64,000 nucleotides of DNA from Apostichopus japonicus (Eukaryota; Echinodermata; Holothuroidea; Aspidochirotida; Stichopodidae): the NCBI RefSeq assembly GCF_037975245.1, contig NC_092579.1, forward strand, positions 12,448,678-12,512,677, written 5' to 3'. Positions 9,501 to 24,780 of the stretch are shown piece after piece. The notes beneath the pieces were generated by a model. It ran no database searches. It was not told the origin of the DNA and worked only from the letters and a program-made list of their open reading frames with translations. Position 1 is the stretch's first letter; each line of letters opens with the position of its first letter. The position numbers and the translations under genes are program-made.

Positions 9501-11664
9501 AATATCTCAGTCCATACAGTGTCGCGATGGCTTGGCGCACTGTACGAGCTGATGATCGAGACTCTCTTTTGCATCCGTGGTTCGAACCCCGGTGGTGACG
9601 TCTTTTACAGCAAGTGCCTACACGGGGAGCTGTAAGTATGAGTTAATCCACCTAATATCTCAGTCCATACAGTGGCGCGATGGCTTGGCGCACTGTACGA
9701 GCTGATGATCGAGACTCTCTTTTGCATCCGTGGTTCGAACCCCGGTGATGACGTCTTTTGCCGATCTTTTAAAGCAAGTGCCTACACGGGGAGCTGTAAG
9801 TATTAGTTAATCCACCTAATATCTCAGTCCATACAGTGGCGCGATGGCCTGGCGCACTGTACGAGCTGATGATCGAGACTATCTTTTGCATCCGTGGTTC
9901 GAACCCCGGTGGTGACGTCTTTTACAGCAAGTGCCTACACGGGGAGCTGTAAGTATTAGTTAATCCACCTAATATCTCAGTCCATACAGTGGCGCGATGG
10001 CTTGGCGCACTGTACGAGCTGATGATCGAGACTCTCTTTTGCATCCGTGGTTCGAAACCCCGGTGATGACGTCTTTTGCCGATCTTTTACAGCAAGTGCC
10101 TACACGGGGAGCTGTAAGTATTAGTTAATCCACCTAATATCTCAGTCCATACAGTGGCGCGATGGCTTGGCGCACTGTACGAGCTGATGATCGAGACTCT
10201 CTTTTGCATCCGTGGTTCGAAAACCGGTGATGACGTCTTTTACAGCAAGTGCCTACACGGGGAGCTGTAAGTATTAGTTAATCCACCTAATATCTCTGTC
10301 CATACAGTGGCGCGATGGCTTGGCGCACTGTACGAGCTGATGATCGAGACTCTCTTTTGCATCCGTGGTTCGAAACCCGGGTGATGATGTCTTTTGCCGA
10401 TCTTTTACAGCAAGTGCCTACACGGGGAGCTGTAAGTATTAGTTAATCCACTTAATATCTCAGTCCATACAGTGGCGCGATGGCTTGGCGCACTGTACGA
10501 GCTGATGATCGAGACTCTCTTTTGCATCCGTGGTTCGAACCCCGGTGATGACGTCTTTTGCCGATCTTTTACAGCAAGTGCCTACACGGGGAGCTGTAAG
10601 TATCAGTTAATCCACCTAATATCTCAGTCCATACAGTGGCGCGATGGCTTGGCGCACTGTACGAGCTGATGATCGAGACTCTCTTTTGCATCCGTGGTTC
10701 GAACCCCGGTGATGACGTCTTTTGCCGATCTTTTACAGCAAGTGCCTACACGGGGAGCTGTAAGTATTAGTTAATCCACCTAATAACTCAGTCCATACAG
10801 TGGCGCGATGGCTTGGCGCACTGTACGAGCTGATGATCGAGACTCTCTTTTGCATCCGTGGTTCGAACCCCGGTGATGACGTCTTTTGCCGATCTTTTAC
10901 AGCAAGTGCCTACACGGGGAGCTGTAAGTATTACTTAATCCACCTAATATCTCAGTCCATACAGTTGCGCGATGGCTTGGCGCACTGTGCGAGCTGATGA
11001 TCGAGACTCTCTTTTGCATCCGTGGTTCGAACCCCGGTGATGACGTCTTTTGCCGATCTTTTACAGCAAGTGCCTACACGGGGAGCTGTAAGTATTAGTT
11101 AATCCACCTAATATCTCAGTCCATACAGTGGCGCGATGGCTTGGCGCACTGTGCGAGCTGATGATCGAGACTCTCTTTTGCATCCGTGGTTCGAACCCCG
11201 GTGGTGACGTCTTTTACAGCAAGTGCCTACACGGGGAGCTGTAAGTATTAGTTAATCCACCTAATATCTCAGTCCATACAGTGGCGCGATGGCTTGGCGC
11301 ACTGTACGAGCTGATGATCGAGACTCTCTTTTGCATCCGTGGTTCGAAACCCCGGTGATGACGTCTTTTGCCGATCTTTTACAGCAAGTGCCTACACGGG
11401 GAGCTGTAAGTATTAGTTAATCCACCTAATATCTCAGTCCATACAGTGGCGCGATGGCTTGGCGCACTGTACGAGCTGATGATCGAGACTCTCTTTTGCA
11501 TCCGTGGTTCGAACCCCGGTGGTGACGTCTTTTACAGCAAGTGCCTACACGGGGAGCTGTAAGTATTAGTTAATCCACCTAATATCTCAGTCCATACAGT
11601 GGCGCGATGGCTTGGCGCACTGTACGAGCTGATGATCGAGACTCTCTTTTGCATCCGTGGTTCG

Positions 11665-12700
11665 AAACCCCGGTGATGACGTCTTTTGCCGATCTTTTAC
11701 AGCAAGTGCCTACACGGGGAGCTGTAAGTATTAGTTAATCCAGCTAATATCTCAGTCCATACAGTGGCGCGATGGCTTGGCGCACTGTACGAGCTGATGA
11801 TCGAGACTCTCTTTTGCATCCGTGGTTCGAGCCCCGGTGGTGACGTCTTTTGCCGATCTTTTACAGCAAGTGCCTACACGGGGAGCTGTAAGTATTAGTT
11901 AATCCACCTAATATCTCAGTCCATACAGTGGCGCGATGGCTTGGCGCACTGTACGAGCTGATGATCGAGACTCTCTTTTGCATCCGTGGTTCGAAACCCC
12001 GGTGATGACGTCTTTTGCCGATCTTTTACAGCAAGTGCCTACACGGGGAGCTGTAAGTATTAGTTAATCCAGCTAATATCTCAGTCCATACAGTGGCGCG
12101 ATGGCTTGGCGCACTGTACGAGCTGATGATCGAGACTCTCTTTTGCATCCGTGGTTCGAGCCCCGGTGGTGACGTCTTTTGCCGATCTTTTACAGCAAGT
12201 GCCTACACGGGGAGCTGTAAGTATTAGTTAATCCACCTAATATCTCAGTCCATACAGTGGCGCGATGGCTTGGCGCACTGTACGAGCTGATGATCGAGAC
12301 TCTCTTTTGCATCCGTGGTTCGAACCTCGGTGATGACGTCTTTTGCCGATCTTTTAAAGCAAGTGCCTACACGGGGAGCTGTAAGTATTAGTTAATCCAC
12401 CTAATATCTCAGTCCATACAGTGGCGCGATGGCTTGGCGCACTGTACGAGCTGATGATCGAGACTCTCTTTTGCATCCGTGGTTCGAGCCCCGGTGGTGA
12501 CGTCTTTTGCCGATCTTTTACAGCAAGTGCCTACACGGGGAGCTGTAAGTATTAGTTAATCCACCTAATATCTCAGTCCATACAGTGGCGCGATGGCTTG
12601 GCGCACTGTACGAGCTGATGATCGAGACTCTCTTTTGCATCCGTGGTTCGAACCTCGGTGATGACGTCTTTTGCCGATCTTTTAAAGCAAGTGCCTACAC
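11665..12700 (+). repeat. Alternating dimer block (328/329 bp)
   Basis: The marker TTCGAGCCCCGGTGGTG recurs with GAGCCCC at 11829, 12158 and 12486 (329 and 328 bp apart). The marker GAACCTCGG, a C-to-T change, recurs at 12322 and 12650 (328 bp). The 328-bp offset is two 164-bp monomers, so a dimer was duplicated here, probably recently given its private change. Confidence 0.82.
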
Positions 12701-15289
12701 GGGGAGCTGTAAGTATTAGTTAATCCACCTAATATCTCAGTCCATACAGTGGCGCGATGGCTTGGCGCACTGTACGAGCTGATGATCGAGACTATCTTTT
12801 GCATCCGTGGTTCGAACCCCGGTGGTGACGTCTTTTACAGCAAGTGCCTACACGGGGAGCTGTAAGTATTAGTTAATCCACCTAATATCTCAGTCCATAC
12901 AGTGGCGCGATGGCTTGGCGCACTGTACGAGCTGATGATCGAGACTCTCTTTTGCATCCGTGGTTCGAAACCCCGGTGATGACGTCTTTTGCCGATCTTT
13001 TACAGCAAGTGCCTACACGGGGAGCTGTAAGTATTAGTTAATCCACCTAATATCTCAGTCCATACAGTGGCGCGATGGCTTGGCGCACTGTACGAGCTGA
13101 TGATCGAGACTCTCTTTTGCATCCGTGGTTCGAAAACCGGTGATGACGTCTTTTACAGCAAGTGCCTACACGGGGAGCTGTAAGTATCAGTTAATCCACC
13201 TAATATATCAGTCCATACAGTGGCGCGATGGCTTGGCGCACTGTACGAGCTGATGATCGTGACTCTCTTTTGCATCCGTGGTTCGAAACCCCGTTGGTGA
13301 CGTCTTTTGCCGATCTTTTACAGCAAGTGCCTACACGGGGAGCTGTAAGTATTAGTTAATCCACCTAATATCTCAGTCCATACAGTGGCGCGATGGCTTG
13401 GCGCACTGTACGAGCTGATGATCGAGACTCTCTTTTGCATCCGTGGTTCGAACCCCGGTGATGACGTCTTTTGCCGATCTTTTACAGCAAGTGCCTACAC
13501 GGGGAGCTGTAAGTATTAGTTAATCCACCTAATATCTCAGTCCATACAGTGGCGCGATGGCTTGGCGCACTGTACGAGCTGATGATCGAGACTCTCTTTT
13601 GCATCCGTGGTTCGAACCCCGGTGATGACGTCTTTTGCCGATCTTTTACAGCAAGTGCCTACACGGGGAGCTGTAAGTATTAGTTAATCCACCTAATATC
13701 TCATTCCATACAGTGGCGCGATGGCTTGGCGCACTGTGCGAGCTGATGATCGAGACTCTCTTTTGCATCCGTGGTTCGAACCCCGGTGGTGACGTCTTTT
13801 ACAGCAAGTGCCTACACGGGGAGCTGTAAGTATTAGTTAATCCACCTAATATCTCAGTCCATACAGTGGCGCGATGGCTTGGCGCACTGTACGAGCTGAT
13901 GATCGAGACTCTCTTTTGCATCCGTGGTTCGAAACCCCATGGTGACGTCTTTTGCCGATCTTTTACAGCAAGTGCCTACACGGGGAGCTGTAAGTATTAG
14001 TTAATCCACCTAATATATCAGTCCATACAGTGGCGCGATGGCTTGGCGCACTGTACGAGCTGATGATCGAGACTCTCTTTTGCATCCGTGGTTCGAAACC
14101 CCGGTGGTGACGTCTTTTGCCGATCTTTTACAGCAAGTGCCTACACGGGGAGCTGTAAGTATTAGTTAATCCACCTAATATCTCAGTCCATACAGTGGCG
14201 CGATGGCTTGGCGCACTGTACGAGCTGATGATCGAGACTCTCTTTTGCATCCGTGGTTCGAACCCCGGTGATGACGTCTTTAGCCGATCTTTTACCGCAA
14301 GTGCCTACACGGGGAGCTGTAAGTATTAGTTAATCCACCTAATATCTCAGTCCATACAGTGGCGCGATGGCTTGGCGCACTGTACGAGCTGATGATCGAG
14401 ACTCTCTTTTGCATCCGTGGTTCGAACCCCGGTGATGACGTCTTTTGCCGATCTTTTACAGCAAGTGCCTACACGGGGAGCTGTAAGTATTAGTTAATCC
14501 ACCTAATATCTCAGTCCATACAGTGGCGCGATGGCTTGGCGCACTGTGCGAGCTGATGATCGAGACTCTCTTTTGCATCCGTGGTTCGAAACCCCGGTGA
14601 TGACGTCTTTTGCCGATCTTTTACAGCAAGTGCCTACACGGGGAGCTGTAAGTATTAGTTAATCCACCTAATATCTCAGTCCATACAGTGGCGCGATGGC
14701 TTTGCGCACTGTACGAGCTGATGATCGAGACTCTCTTTTGCATCCGTGGTTCGAACCCCGATGGTGACGTCTTTTACAGCAAGTGCCTACACGGGGAGCT
14801 GTAAGTATTAGTTAATCCACCTAATATCTCAGTCCATACAGTGGCGCGATGGCTTGGCGCACTGTACGAGCTGATGATCGAGACTCTCTTTTGCATCCGT
14901 GGTTCGAAACCCCGGTGATGACGTCTTTTGCCGATCTTTTACAGCAAGTGCCTACACGGGGAGCTGTAAGTATTAGTTAATCCACCTAATATCTCAGTCC
15001 ATACAGTGGCGCGATGGCTTGGCGCACTGTACGAGCTGATGATCGAGACTCTCTTTTGCATCCGTGGTTCGAACCCCGGTGATGACGTCTTTTGCCGATC
15101 TTTTACAGCAAGTGCCTACACGGGGAGCTGTAAGTATTAGTTAATCCACCTAATATCTCAGTCCATACAGTGGCGCGATGGCTTGGCGCACTGTACGAGC
15201 TGATGATCGAGACTCTCTTTTGCATCCGTGGTTCGAAACCCCGGTGATGACGTCTTTTGCCGATCTTTTACAGCAAGTGCCTACACGGG

Positions 15290-18200
15290 GAGCTGTAAGT
15301 ATTAGTTAATCCACCTAATATCTCAGTCCATACAGTGGCGCGATGGCTTGGCGCACTGTACGAGCTGATGATCGAGACTCTCTTTTGCATCCGTGGTTCG
15401 GAACCCCGGTGGTGACGTCTTTTACAGCAAGTGCCTACACGGGGAGCTGTAAGTATTAGTTAATCCACCTAATATCTCAGTCCATACAGTACCGCGATGG
15501 CTTGGCGCACTGTACGAGCTGATGATCGAGACTCTCTTTTGCATCCGTGGTTCGAAACCCCGGTGATGACGTCTTTTGCCGATCTTTTACAGCAAGTGCC
15601 TACACGGGGAGCTGCAAGTATTAGTTAATCCACCTAATATCTCAGTCCATACAGTGGCGCGATGGCTTGGCGCACTGTACGAGCTGATGATCGAGACTCT
15701 CTTTTGCATCCGTGGTTCGAAAACCGGTGATGACGTCTTTTACAGCAAGTGCCTACACGGGGAGCTGTAAGTATTAGTTAATCCACCTAATATCTCAGTC
15801 CATACAGTGGCGCGATGGCTTGGCGCACTGTACGAGCTGATGATCGAGACTCTCTTTTGCATCCGTGGTTCGAAACCCCGGTGATGACGTCTTTTGCCGA
15901 TCTTTTAAAGCAAGTGCCTACACGGGGAGCTGTAAGTATTAGTTAATCCACCTAATATCTCAGTCCATACAGTGGCGCGATGGCTTGGCGCACTGTACGA
16001 GCTGATGATCGAGACTCTCTTTTGCATCCGTGGTTCCGAACCCCGGTGATGACGTCTTTTGCCGATCTTTTACAGCAAGTGCCTACACGGGGAGCTGTAA
16101 GTATTAGTTAATCCACCTAATAACTCAGTCCATACAGTGGCGCGATGGCTTGGCGCACTGTACGAGCTGATGATCGAGACTCTCTTTTGCATCCGTGGTT
16201 CGAACCCCGGTGATGACGTCTTTTGCCGATCTTTTACAGCAAGTGCCTACACGGGGAGCTGTAAGTATTAGTTAATCCACCTAATATCTCAGTCCATACA
16301 GTTGCGCGATGGCTTGGCGCACTGTACGAGCTGATGATCGAGACTCTCTTTTGCATCCGTGGTTCGAACCCCGGTGATGACGTCTTTTGCCGATCTTTTA
16401 CAGCAAGTGCCTACACGGGGAGCTGTAAGTATTAGTTAATCCACCTAATATCTCAGTCCATACAGTGGCGCGATGGCTTGGCGCACTGTGCGAGCTGATG
16501 ATCGAGACTCTCTTTTGCATCCGTGGTTCGAACCCCGGTGGTGACGTCTTTTACAGCAAGTGCCTACACGGGGAGCTGTAAGTATTAGTTAATCCACCTA
16601 ATATCTCAGTCCATACAGTGGCGCGATGGCTTTGCGCACTGTACGAGCTGATGATCGAGACTCTCTTTTGCATCCGTGGTTCGAAACCCCGGTGATGACG
16701 TCTTTTGCCGATCTTTTACAGCAAGTGCCTACACGGGGAGCTGTAAGTATTAGTTAATCCACCTAATATCTCAGTCCATACAGTTGCGCGATGGCTTGGC
16801 GCACTGTACGAGCTGATGATCGAGACTCTCTTTTGCATCCGTGGTTCGAACCCCAGTGGTGACGTCTTTTGCCGATCTTTTACAGCAAGTGCCTACACGG
16901 GGAGCTGTAAGTATTAATTAATCCACCTAATATCTCAGTCCATACAGTGGCGCGATGGCTTGGCACACTGTACGAGCTGATGATCGAGACTCTCTTTTGC
17001 ATCCGTGGTTCGAACCCCGGTGATGACGTCTTTTGCCGATCTTTTACAGCAAGTGCCTACACGGGGAGCTGTAAGTATTAGTTAATCCACCTAATATCTC
17101 AGTCCATACAGTGGCGCGATGGCTTGGCGCACTGTACGAGCTGATGATCGAGACTCTCTTTTGCATCCGTGGTTCGAACCCCGGTGATGACGTCTTTTGC
17201 CGATCTTTTACAGCAAGTGCCTACACGGGGAGCTGTAAGTATTAGTTAATCCACCTAATATCTCAGTCCATACAGTGGCGCGATGGCTTGGCGCACTGTA
17301 CGAGCTGATGATCGAGACTCTCTTTTGCATCCGTGGTTCGAAACCCCGGTGATGACGTCTTTTGCCGATCTTTTACAGCAAGTGCCTACACGGGGAGCTG
17401 TAAGTATTAGTTAATCCACCTAATATCTCAGTCCATACAGTGGCGCGATGGCTTGGCGCACTGTACGAGCTGATGATCGAGACTCTCTTTTGCATCCGTG
17501 GTTCGAACCCCGGTGATGACGTCTTTTGCCGATCTTTTAAAGCAAGTGCCTACACGGGGAGCTGTAAGTATTAGTTAATCCACCTAATATCTCAGTCCAT
17601 ACAGTGGCGCGATGGCTTGGCGCACTGTACGAGCTGATGATCGAGACTCTCTTTTGCATCCGTGGTTCGGAACCCCGGTGGTGACGTCTTTTACAGCAAG
17701 TGCCTACACGGGGAGCTGTAAGTATTAGTTAATCCACCTAATATCTCAGTCCATACAGTGGCGCGATGGCTTGGCGCACTGTACGAGCTGATGATCGAGA
17801 CTCTCTTTTGCATCCGTGGTTCGAAACCCCGGTGATGACGTCTTTTGCCGATCTTTTACAGCAAGTGCCTACACGGGGAGCTGCAAGTATTAGTTAATCC
17901 ACCTAATATCTCAGTCCATACAGTGGCGCGATGGCTTGGCGCACTGTACGAGCTGATGATCGAGACTCTCTTTTGCATCCGTGGTTCGAAAACCGGTGAT
18001 GACGTCTTTTACAGCAAGTGCCTACACGGGGAGCTGTAAGTATTAGTTAATCCACCTAATATCTCAGTCCATACAGTGGCGCGATGGCTTGGCGCACTGT
18101 ACGAGCTGATGATCGAGACTCTCTTTTGCATCCGTGGTTCGAAACCCCGGTGATGACGTCTTTTGCCGATCTTTTAAAGCAAGTGCCTACACGGGGAGCT

Positions 18201-19300
18201 GTAAGTATTAGTTAATCCACCTAATATCTCAGTCCATACAGTGGCGCGATGGCTTGGCGCACTGTACGAGCTGATGATCGAGACTCTCTTTTGCATCCGT
18301 GGTTCGAACCCCGGTGATGACGTCTTTTGCCGATCTTTTACAGCAAGTGCCTACACGGGGAGCTGTAAGTATTAGTTAATCCACCTAATAACTCAGTCCA
18401 TACAGTGGCGCGATGGCTTGGCGCACTGTACGAGCTGATGATCGAGACTCTCTTTTGCATCCGTGGTTCGAACCCCGGTGATGACGTCTTTTGCCGATCT
18501 TTTACAGCAAGTGCCTACACGGGGAGCTGTAAGTATTAGTTAATCCACCTAATATCTCAGTCCATACAGTTGCGCGATGGCTTGGCGCACTGTACGAGCT
18601 GATGATCGAGACTCTCTTTTGCATCCGTGGTTCGAACCCCGGTGATGACGTCTTTTGCCGATCTTTTACAGCAAGTGCCTACACGGGGAGCTGTAAGTAT
18701 TAGTTAATCCACCTAATATCTCAGTCCATACAGTGGCGCGATGGCTTGGCGCACTGTGCGAGCTGATGATCGAGACTCTCTTTTGCATCCGTGGTTCGAA
18801 CCCCGGTGGTGACGTCTTTTACAGCAAGTGCCTACACGGGGAGCTGTAAGTATTAGTTAATCCACCTAATATCTCAGTCCATACAGTGGCGCGATGGCTT
18901 TGCGCACTGTACGAGCTGATGATCGAGACTCTCTTTTGCATCCGTGGTTCGAAACCCCGGTGATGACGTCTTTTGCCGATCTTTTACAGCAAGTGCCTAC
19001 ACGGGGAGCTGTAAGTATTAGTTAATCCACCTAATATCTCAGTCCATACAGTGGCGCGATGGCTTGGCGCACTGTACGAGCTGATGATCGAGACTCTCTT
19101 TTGCATCCGTGGTTCGAACCCCAGTGGTGACGTCTTTTGCCGATCTTTTACAGCAAGTGCCTACACGGGGAGCTGTAAGTATTAATTAATCCACCTAATA
19201 TCTCAGTCCATACAGTGGCGCGATGGCTTGGCACACTGTACGAGCTGATGATCGAGACTCTCTTTTGCATCCGTGGTTCGAACCCCGGTGATGACGTCTT
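15290..19300 (+). repeat. 2269-bp offset duplication (about 14 monomers)
   Basis: Private markers are shared at a 2269-bp offset: TTCGGAACCCC (15400 and 17669) and GCTGCAAGTATTAG in the same following N5 monomer. After an extra C in the first copy (TTCCGAACC near 16035) the offset is 2268: GGCTTTGCGCAC (16631 and 18899) and TATTAATTAAT (16913 and 19181). The matched part runs about 1.75 kb per copy (15.29-17.03 and 17.55-19.30 kb) with about 0.5 kb unmatched between. GTACCGCGATGG near 15489 is a later private change in the first copy. Confidence 0.85.
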
Positions 19301-22300
19301 TTGCCGATCTTTTAAAGCAAGTGCCTACACGGGGAGCTGTAAGTATTAGTTAATCCACCTAATATCTCAGTCCATACAGTGTCGCGATGGCTTGGCGCAC
19401 TGTACGAGCTGATGATCGAGACTATCTTTTGCATCCGTGGTTCGAACCCCGGTGGTGACGTCTTTTACAGCAAGTGCCTACACGGGGAGCTGTAAGTATT
19501 AGTTAATCCACCTAATATCTCAGTCCATACAGTGGCGCGATGGCTTGGCGCACTGTACGAGCTGATGATCGAGACTCTCTTTTGCATCCGTGGTTCGAAC
19601 CCCGGTGATGACGTCTTTTGCCGATCTTTTACAGCAAGTGCCTACACGGGGAGCTGTAAGTATTAGTTAATCCACCTAATATCTCAGTCCATACAGTGGC
19701 GCGATGGCTTGGCGCACTGTGCGAGCTGATGATCGAGACTCTCTTTTGCATCCGTGGTTCGAACCCCGGTGGTGACGTCTTTTACAGCAAGTGCCTACAC
19801 GGGGAGCTGTAAGTATTAGTTAATCCACCTAATATCTCAGTCCATACAGTGGCGCGATGGCTTGGCGCACTGTACGAGCTGATGATCGAGACTCTCTTTT
19901 GCATCCGTGGTTCGAAACCCCGGTGATGACGTCTTTTGCCGATCTTTTACAGCAAGTGCCTACACGGGGAGCTGTAAGTATTAGTTAATCCACTTAATAT
20001 CTCAGTCCATACAGTGGCGCGATGGCTTGGCGCACTGTACGAGCTGATGATCGAGACTCTCTTTTGCATCCGTGGTTCGAAACCCCGGTGGTGACGTCTT
20101 TTGCCGATCTTTTACAGCAAGTGCCTACACGGGGAGCTGTAAGTATTAGTTAATCCACCTAATATCTCATTCCATACAGTGGCGCGATGGCTTGGCGCAC
20201 TGTACGAGCTGATGATCGAGACTCTCTTTTGCATCCGTGGTTCGAACCCCGGTGATGACGTCTTTTGCCGATCTTTTACAGCAAGTGCCTGCACGGGGAG
20301 CTGTAAGTATTAGTTAATCCACCTAATATCTCAGTCCATACAGTGGCGCGATGGCTTGGCGCACTGTACGAGCTGATGATCGAGACTCTCTTTTGCATCC
20401 GTGGTTCGGAAACCGGTGATGACGTCTTTTACAGCAAGTGCCTACACGGGGAGCTGTAAGTATTAGTTAATCCACCTAATATCTCAGTCCATACAGTGGC
20501 GCGATGGCTTGGCGCACTGTACGAGCTGATGATCGAGACTCTCTTTTGCATCCGTGGTTCGAAACCCCGGTGATGACGTCTTTTGCCGATCTTTTAAAGC
20601 AAGTGCCTACACGGGGAGCTGTAAGTATTAGTTAATCCACCTAATATCTCAGTCCATACAGTTGCGCGATGGCTTGGCGCACTGTACGAGCTGATGATCG
20701 AGACTCTCTTTTGCATCCGTGGTTCGAAACCCCGGTGATGACGTCTTTTGCCGATCTTTTAAAGCAAGTGCCTACACGGGGAGCTGTAAGTATTAGTTAA
20801 TCCACCTAATATCTCAGTCCATACAGTGGCGCGATGGCTTGGCGCACTGTACGAGCTGATGATCGAGACTCTCTTTTGCATCCGTGGTTCGAACCCCGGT
20901 GATGACGTCTTTTGCCGATCTTTTACAGCAAGTGCCTACACGGGGAGCTGTAAGTAATAGTTAATCCACCTAATATCTCAGTCCATACAGTGGCGCGATG
21001 GCTTGGCGCACTGTGCGAGCTGATGATCGAGACTCTCTTTTGCATCCGTGGTTCGAACCCCGGTGATGACGTCTTTTACAGCAAGTGCCTACACGGGGAG
21101 CTGTAAGTATTAGTTAATCCACCTAATATCTCAGTCCATACAGTGGCGCGATGGCTTGGCGCACTGTACGAGCTGATGATCGAGACTCTCTTTTGCATCC
21201 GTGGTTCGAAACCCCGGTGATGACGTCTTTTGCCGATCTTTTACAGCAAGTGCCTACACGGGGAGCTGTAAGTATTAGTTAATCCAGCTAATATCTCAGT
21301 CCATACAGTGGCGCGATGGCTTGGCGCACTGTACGAGCTGATGATCGAGACTCTCTTTTGCATCCGTGGTTCGAACCCCGGTGGTGACGTCTTTTGCCGA
21401 TCTTTTACAGCAAGTGCCTACACGGGGAGCTGTAAGTATTAGTTAATCCACCTAATATCTCAGTCCATACAGTGGCGCGATGGCTTGGCGCACTGTACGA
21501 GCTGATGATCGAGACTCTCTTTTGCATCCGTGGTTCGAACCCCGGTGATGACGTCTTTTGCCGATCTTTTAAAGCAAGTGCCTACACGGGGAGCTGTAAG
21601 TATTAGTTAATCCACCTAATATCTCAGTCCATACAGTGTCGCGATGGCTTGGCGCACTGTACGAGCTGATGATCGAGACTATCTTTTGCATCCGTGGTTC
21701 GAACCCCGGTGGTGACGTCTTTTACAGCAAGTGCCTACACGGGGAGCTGTAAGTATTAGTGAATCCACCTAATATCTCAGTCCATACAGTGGCGCGATGG
21801 CTTGGCGCACTGTACGAGCTGATGATCGAGACTCTCTTTTGCATCCGTGGTTCGAAACCCCGGTGATGACGTCTTTTGCCGATCTTTTACAGCAAGTGCC
21901 TACACGGGGAGCTGTAAGTATTAGTTAATCCAGCTAATATCTCAGTCCATACAGTGGCGCGATGGCTTGGCGCACTGTACGAGCTGATGATCGAGACTCT
22001 CTTTTGCATCCGTGGTTCGAACCCCGGTGGTGACGTCTTTTACAGCAAGTGCCTACACGGGGAGCTGTAAGTATTAGTTAATCCACCTAATATCTCAGTC
22101 CATACAGTGGCGCGATGGCTTGGCGCACTGTACGAGCTGATGGTCGAGACTCTCTTTTGCATCCGTGGTTCGAAACCCCGGTGATGACGTCTTTTGCCGA
22201 TCTTTTAAAGCAAGTGCCTACACGGGGAGCTGTAAGTATTAGTTAATCCAGCTAATATCTCAGTCCATACAGTGGCGCGATGGCTTGGCGCACTGTACGA

Positions 22301-23639
22301 GCTGATGATCGAGACTCTCTTTTGCATCCGTGGTTCGAACCCCGGTGGTGACGTCTTTTGCCGATCTTTTACAGCAAGTGCCTACACGGGGAGCTGTAAG
22401 TATTAGTTAATCCAGCTAATATCTCAGTCCATACAGTGGCGCGATGGCTTGGCACACTGTACGAGCTGATGATCGAGACTCTCTTTTGCATCCGTGGTTC
22501 GAACCCCGGTGATGACGTCTTTTGCCGATCTTTTAAAGCAAGTGCCTACACGGGGAGCTGTAAGTATTAGTTAATCCACCTAATATCTCAGTCCATACAG
22601 TGTCGCGATGGCTTGGCGCACTGTACGAGCTGATGATCGAGACTATCTTTTGCATCCGTGGTTCGAACCCCGGTGGTGACGTCTTTTACAGCAAGTGCCT
22701 ACACGGGGAGCTGTAAGTATTAGTGAATCCACCTAATATCTCAGTCCATACAGTGGCGCGATGGCTTGGCGCACTGTACGAGCTGATGATCGAGACTCTC
22801 TTTTGCATCCGTGGTTCGAAACCCCGGTGATGACGTCTTTTGCCGATCTTTTACAGCAAGTGCCTACACGGGGAGCTGTAAGTATTAGTTAATCCACCTA
22901 ATATCTCAGTCCATACAGTGGCGCGATGGCTTGGCGCACTGTACGAGCTGATGATCGAGACTCTCTTTTGCATCCGTGGTTCGAAAACCGGTGATGACGT
23001 CTTTTACAGCAAGTGCCTACACGGGGAGCTGTAAGTATTAGTTAATCCACCTAATATATCAGTCCATACAGTGGCGCGATGGCTTGGCGCACTGTACGAG
23101 CTGATGATCGAGACTCTCTTTTGCATCCGTGGTTCGAAACCCCGGTGATGACGTCTTTTGCCGATCTTTTACAGCAAGTGCCTACACGGGGAGCTGTAAG
23201 TATTAGTTAATCCACCTAATATCTCAGTCCATACAGTGGCGCGATGGCTTGGCGCACTGTACGAGCTGATGATCGAGACTCTCTTTTGCATCCGTGGTTC
23301 GAAAACCGGTGATGACGTCTTTTACAGCAAGTGCCTACACGGGGAGCTGTAAGTATTAGTTAATCCACCTAATATATCAGTCCATACAGTGGCGCGATGG
23401 CTTGGCGCACTGTACGAGCTGATGATCGAGACTCTCTTTTGCATCCGTGGTTCGAAACCCCGGTGGTGACGTCTTTTGCCGATCTTTTACAGCAAGTGCC
23501 TACACGGGGAGCTGTAAGTATTAGTTAATCCACCTAATATCTCAGTCCATACAGTGGCGCGATGGCTTGGCGCACTGTACGAGCTGATGATCGAGACTCT
23601 CTTTTGCATCCGTGGTTCGAACCCCGGTGATGACGTCTT

Positions 23640-24780
23640 TAGCCGATCTTTTACCGCAAGTGCATACACGGGGAGCTGTAAGTATTAGTTAATCCACCTA
23701 ATTTCTCAGTCCATACAGTGGCGCGATGGCTTGGCGCACTGTACGAGCTGATGATCGAGACTCTCTTTTGCATCCGTGGTTCGAACCCCGGTGATGACGT
23801 CTTTTGCCGATCTTTTACAGCAAGTGCCTACACGGGGAGCTGTAAGTATTAGTTAATCCACCTAATATCTCAGTCCATACAGTGGCGCGATGGCTTGGCG
23901 CACTGTACGAGCTGATGATCGAGACTCTCTTTTGCATCCGTAGTTCGAACCCCGGTGATGACGTCTTTAGCCGATCTTTTACAGCAAGTGCCTACACGGG
24001 GAGCTGTAAGTATTAGTTAATCCACCTAATATCTCAGTCCATACAGTGGCGCGACGGCTTGGCGCACTGTACGAGCTGATGATCGAGACTCTCTTTTGCA
24101 TCCGTGGTTCGAACCCCGGTGATGACGTCTTTAGCCGATCTTTTACAGCAAGTGCCTACACGGGGAGCTGTAAGTATTAGTTAATCCACCTAATTTCTCA
24201 GTCCATACAGTGGCGCGATGGCTTGGCGCACTGTTCGAGCTGATGATCGAGACTCTCTTTTGCATCCGTGGTTCGAACCCCGGTGATGACGTCTTTTGCC
24301 GATCTTTTACAGCAAGTGCCTACACGGGGAGCTGTAAGTATTAGTTAATCCACCTAATATCTCAGTCCATACAGTGGCGCGATGGCTTGGCGCACTGTAC
24401 GAGCTGATGATCGAGACTCTCTTTTGCATCCGTGGTTCGAACCCCGGTGATGACGTCTTTAGCCGATCTTTTACAGCAAGTGCCTACACGGGGAGCTGTA
24501 AGTATTAGTTAATCCACCTATTATCTCAGTCCATACAGTGGCGCGACGGCTTGGCGCACTGTACGAGCTGATGATCGAGACTCTCTTTTGCATCCGTGGT
24601 TCGAACCCCGGTGATGACGTCTTTAGCCGATCTTTTACAGCAAGTGCCTACACGGGGAGCTGTAAGTATTAGTTAATCCACCTAATATCTCAGTCCATAC
24701 AGTGGCGCGACGGCTTGGCGCACTGTACGAGCTGATGATCGAGACTCTCTTTTGCATCCGTGGTTCGAAACCCCGGTGGT
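23640..24780 (+). repeat. 492-bp trimer block with TTTAGCC monomers
   Basis: CTAATTTCTCAG recurs at 23701 and 24193, GACGTCTTTAGCC at 23966 and 24458, and GCGACGGCTTGG at 24051 and 24543, all 492 bp apart (three 164-bp monomers). GCGACGG appears once more one monomer later at 24707. The first unit carries CCGTAGTTCG, absent in the second. All monomers here are full length; the 11-bp-deleted form is missing. Confidence 0.82.
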